Origin: Tepidibacter hydrothermalis | GTDB lineage: Bacteria > Bacillota > Clostridia > Peptostreptococcales > Peptostreptococcaceae | NCBI RefSeq assembly: GCF_029542625.1 | Contig: NZ_CP120733.1 | Span: 3,410,001-3,474,000 of the forward strand | Direction: 5' to 3' | Length of the DNA stretch: 64,000 nt | Shown: piece after piece, positions 61,558 through 64,000 of the stretch | How the letters are laid out: each line of letters opens with the position of its first letter | How positions within the stretch are numbered: the stretch's first letter is position 1 | Position numbers and translations under genes: made by a program | The notes under the pieces: model-generated | Databases searched by the model: none | What the model was told of the DNA's origin: nothing | The model's input: only the letters and a program-made list of their open reading frames with translations

Positions 61558-62256
61558 ATGTTAGGAAGTATTGTAAATGCATTAGCAATCATTGTAGGAA
61601 GTATAGTAGGAGTGATTTTCAAAAGTGGGATACGCGATAAGTATAAGGAAACAGTAATAAATTCTATTGCTTTGGCTATTTTCTTAATAGGAATTATGAG
61701 TGCAATAAAAACACAAGAATTATTACTTATGATTTTTAGTTTGGCAATAGGAAGTGTTTTAGGAGAATTTTTAAGAATAGAGGATAATTTAGATAAGCTT
61801 GGTAACTTTATAGGAAGTAAATTATCAGATAAAGAAGGTGGTATTGCAAAAGGCTTTGTAACAGCAAGCTTAGTGTTTTGTGTAGGATCAATGGCTATTG
61901 TAGGTTCTTTAGAAAGTGGATTAACAGGAAATCATCAAACATTATTTGCTAAATCAATACTAGATGGAATTTTATCTATTTTATTTTCTTCTACCTTAGG
62001 AATCGGTGTTTTATTTTCTTCTTTTGCTGTTTTTTTATATGAAGGTTTTATAACAATTGCAGCTTCATTTATGAAGGTATTTTTAACTGATAGTGTTATT
62101 CGTGAAATATCAGCAATAGGCGGAGTACTTATTATGGCTTTAGGTATTAATATATTAGAGTTAAAGAAGCTTAAAGTAGGCAATATGCTACCAGCTATTT
62201 TTATACCATTAGTATATTATTTATTTAAATTAATCTATTTCAAATTAAATATTTAA
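61558..62256 (+). CDS. DUF554 family membrane protein
   Basis: 232-residue membrane protein with about seven hydrophobic segments. DUF554 marks: LGSIVNALAIIVGSIVGVIF at the N-terminus, GSVLGEFLRIEDNLDKLG near 65, FVTASLVFCVGSMAIVGSLESG near 100 and the C-terminal IREISAIGGVLIMALGINIL. GGGAGG is 8 bases before the ATG. Its only visible control is the T-box, so it responds to lack of one amino acid; an amino-acid or peptide transporter role is a reasonable inference but is not established for the family. Confidence 0.85.
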   Translation: MLGSIVNALAIIVGSIVGVIFKSGIRDKYKETVINSIALAIFLIGIMSAIKTQELLLMIFSLAIGSVLGEFLRIEDNLDKLGNFIGSKLSDKEGGIAKGFVTASLVFCVGSMAIVGSLESGLTGNHQTLFAKSILDGILSILFSSTLGIGVLFSSFAVFLYEGFITIAASFMKVFLTDSVIREISAIGGVLIMALGINILELKKLKVGNMLPAIFIPLVYYLFKLIYFKLNI

Positions 62257-62263
62257 TTTAAAT

Positions 62264-62295
62264 GAATAAAAAAGTCTTTATTTCTAAAGATTTTT
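62264..62295 (+). terminator. Terminator after the DUF554 gene
   Basis: Stem AAAAAGTCTTTA / TAAAGATTTTT with TTTC loop; nearly the same sequence as the terminator at 54361-54388. Confidence 0.8.
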
Positions 62296-62376
62296 AATGT
62301 AAACTTTTTTGAAATTCGTAACGAAAATTATACTTATCCTTAATTTAAATAGGAATATAATTTCCTACTCATTATA

Positions 62377-62432
62377 AAAAGTATCCCTTCAAAAGTCAGA
62401 TTTTGTGTCTAACTTTCGTAGGGATACTTTAA
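62377..62432 (-). terminator. Terminator after purL
   Basis: Long hairpin AAAGTATCCCT...AGGGATACTTT with an inner AAAGTCAGA/TCTAACTTT stem and a U run on the minus strand, 44 bases past the purL stop. Confidence 0.82.
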
Positions 62433-62475
62433 GTTCAAAATTATTTTAGTGGATCTTTTAATTCAAATTATTAGT

Positions 62476-64000
62476 TTATAATTTAAAGTACTCTATTCCA
62501 GATTTAAACAATTTTTGATCTGTATTTCCATGTATGTTCTTAAGTACATTGTCTCCTATTCTCTCTGAGTGTCCCATCTTACCTAATATTCTTCCATCAG
62601 GACTAGTTATTCCTTCAACTGCATAGAATGAACCATTTGGATTAAAGTCTATATCGTATGTTGCATTTTGATTTCTATCAACATATTGAGTAGCTATTTG
62701 ACCATTCTTTATAAGCTTTTCTATCATATCTTCATTACATACGAATCTACCTTCTCCATGTGATATAGGTATAGAGTGTATATCTCCAACTTTTACGTTA
62801 GACATCCAAGGAGATATGTTTGATACTATCTTAGTTTCTACAGCCTTAGATTGATGTCTAGCTATATTATTGTAAGTAAGTGTTGGATCATTTTCATCAA
62901 TATCCTTTATCTCTCCATAAGGAAGTAGTCCAAGTTTTATAAGTGCCTGAAATCCATTACAAATACCTAACATTAATCCATCTCTATTGTTTAAAAGCTC
63001 CATAATAGCTTCTTTTATTCTAGGGTTCTTTAGCACATTCACTATAAACTTAGCAGACCCATCCGGCTCATCTCCTGCACTAAATCCACCTGGTAACATT
63101 ATTATTTGAGATTGATTTATTTTTTTAACAAAATCATCTATACTATCTTGTATATCTTGTGATTTTAAGTTTTTGAATATACTAGTATGGCAATCTCCAC
63201 CTACTCTCTCGAATGCTTTTATACAGTCGTATTCGCAGTTAGTTCCAGGGAATACAGGAACTAATACTTTAGGTTTTGATATAGTAGTTCTTGGTTTTAT
63301 TATATTTGTTTTTTCATAGTGTAGAGTCTCTATTTTTTGATTTATATCTGTAGTTTTAGTTGGGAACACTTTTTCTAGTGTATTGCTCCAAGCACTATAC
63401 ATTGTATCCATTTCTATTTCTATATTGTTTATTTCAATTTTATCACTAGAGTTAGTGCTTCCTAATACTTTGTAGTCGCAGTTTTTAAATATCTCATCTA
63501 CATCAACTTTGTCTTCAACTTCAAGAATGAAACTTCCATAGTCAGGTGAAAATAACTCTTTATCACTCATTTCATCTTTGAACTCAAATCCTATTTTATT
63601 TCCAAATGACATCTTACTTACAGCTTCACATATTCCTGCACCCTTTATAGGATAAGCAGATATTATATTTTTGTTTCTTATATTTTTTGTTATAGTATCT
63701 AAATTAGATTTTAAGCAGTCAAAATCTACAATATAATTATCATCTTTTTTTGTGGATAATAATACCACTTTAGAATTTGCTTTTTTAAATTCTGGGGATA
63801 TAACGTAATTTGAATCCACAATATCAACAGCAAATGATATTAATGTAGGAGGTACGTTTATATCTTCAAATGTTCCAGACATACTATCCTTACCACCTAT
63901 AGCAGGTATATTTAGTTTCTTCTGAACTAAGTATGCACCAAGTAGCGCACTAAATGGTTTTCCCCATTTTTCTTTATTCTTTCCTATTTTTTCAAAGTAT
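62476..64000 (-). CDS. purL: Phosphoribosylformylglycinamidine synthase, C-terminal part (5' end outside window)
   Basis: ATP- and glutamine-dependent step of purine synthesis (FGAR to FGAM). About 508 codons are present and the frame runs off the right edge. The visible part begins in the second AIR-synthase-like domain (YFEKIGKNKEKWGKPFSALL, GGKDSMSGTFEDINVPPT) and ends in a class I glutaminase domain: VLVPVFPGTNCEYD, MLPGGFSAGDEPDGSAKF, nucleophile in MLGICNGFQALIKLG, and the catalytic His near the end (ISHGEGRFV, GHSER). This is the long single-chain form. An ATG at 63882 is internal, not the start. Confidence 0.95.
   Translation of the reverse strand, partial: YFEKIGKNKEKWGKPFSALLGAYLVQKKLNIPAIGGKDSMSGTFEDINVPPTLISFAVDIVDSNYVISPEFKKANSKVVLLSTKKDDNYIVDFDCLKSNLDTITKNIRNKNIISAYPIKGAGICEAVSKMSFGNKIGFEFKDEMSDKELFSPDYGSFILEVEDKVDVDEIFKNCDYKVLGSTNSSDKIEINNIEIEMDTMYSAWSNTLEKVFPTKTTDINQKIETLHYEKTNIIKPRTTISKPKVLVPVFPGTNCEYDCIKAFERVGGDCHTSIFKNLKSQDIQDSIDDFVKKINQSQIIMLPGGFSAGDEPDGSAKFIVNVLKNPRIKEAIMELLNNRDGLMLGICNGFQALIKLGLLPYGEIKDIDENDPTLTYNNIARHQSKAVETKIVSNISPWMSNVKVGDIHSIPISHGEGRFVCNEDMIEKLIKNGQIATQYVDRNQNATYDIDFNPNGSFYAVEGITSPDGRILGKMGHSERIGDNVLKNIHGNTDQKLFKSGIEYFKL

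Overview
The window is low-GC Firmicutes DNA. Spaced GGAGG-type ribosome sites, TTG/GTG starts, the anaerobic (cobalt-early) B12 pathway, a corrinoid methyl-transfer module, a T-box leader and two closely packed rRNA operons suggest an anaerobic clostridium, most likely of the Peptostreptococcaceae. The family placement is inference; no database search was possible.

Layout: (1) 1-3900, minus strand: a corrinoid uptake ABC system (btuC, btuD, btuF) with a lipoprotein CbiK chelatase, all behind a cobalamin riboswitch. (2) 3900-4820: no genes; two copies of a ~200-bp imperfect-palindrome repeat ('element A') and one short repeat ('element B'). (3) 4821-14814, minus: two tandem rRNA operons, one with tRNA-Ala between 16S and 23S, the other with tRNA-Gly between 23S and 5S. 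(4) 14954-18400: a GATE-domain membrane protein, an S1 RNA-binding protein and a soluble zinc-binding chemoreceptor. (5) 18525-36870, minus: one long operon behind a second cobalamin riboswitch, running cbiA-cbiB-cobD-pduX-cbiC, a small membrane protein, a VOC protein, cbiD-E-T-F-G-H-J, then hemA-sirC-hemC-cobA/hemD-hemB-hemL. It carries glutamyl-tRNA to cobyrinate diamide plus the aminopropanol side chain; cbiL, cbiP and the nucleotide-loop genes are not in the window. (6) 36890-41870: DUF1638 protein, a RACo-like corrinoid activator, a corrinoid protein and a methyl-THF:corrinoid methyltransferase. These consume the cofactor made next door. (7) 42288-49867: an SLH-domain secreted protein, a small protein that is 34% methionine, a Na/Ca exchanger, an unknown protein, a HAD phosphatase and a DUF5685-DnaJ-membrane protein operon. 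(8) 49930-61027: an iron island. A five-gene cluster built around a non-canonical P1B-type ATPase with HMA-like partner proteins resembles ferrosome (fez) loci. It sits beside two Feo uptake operons, a Fur-family regulator, a flavodoxin and several Fur-box-like sites. (9) 61168-64000: a T-box-controlled DUF554 membrane protein and the 3' part of purL.

The most notable unexplained signals are the seven or eight copies of element A, whose stems covary between copies around a conserved TGTCTGACC/GGGAGTT core; the ferrosome-like cluster; and a duplicated fur-tail-plus-promoter segment flanking one Feo operon, with a decayed fur remnant and a frameshifted small Feo protein.
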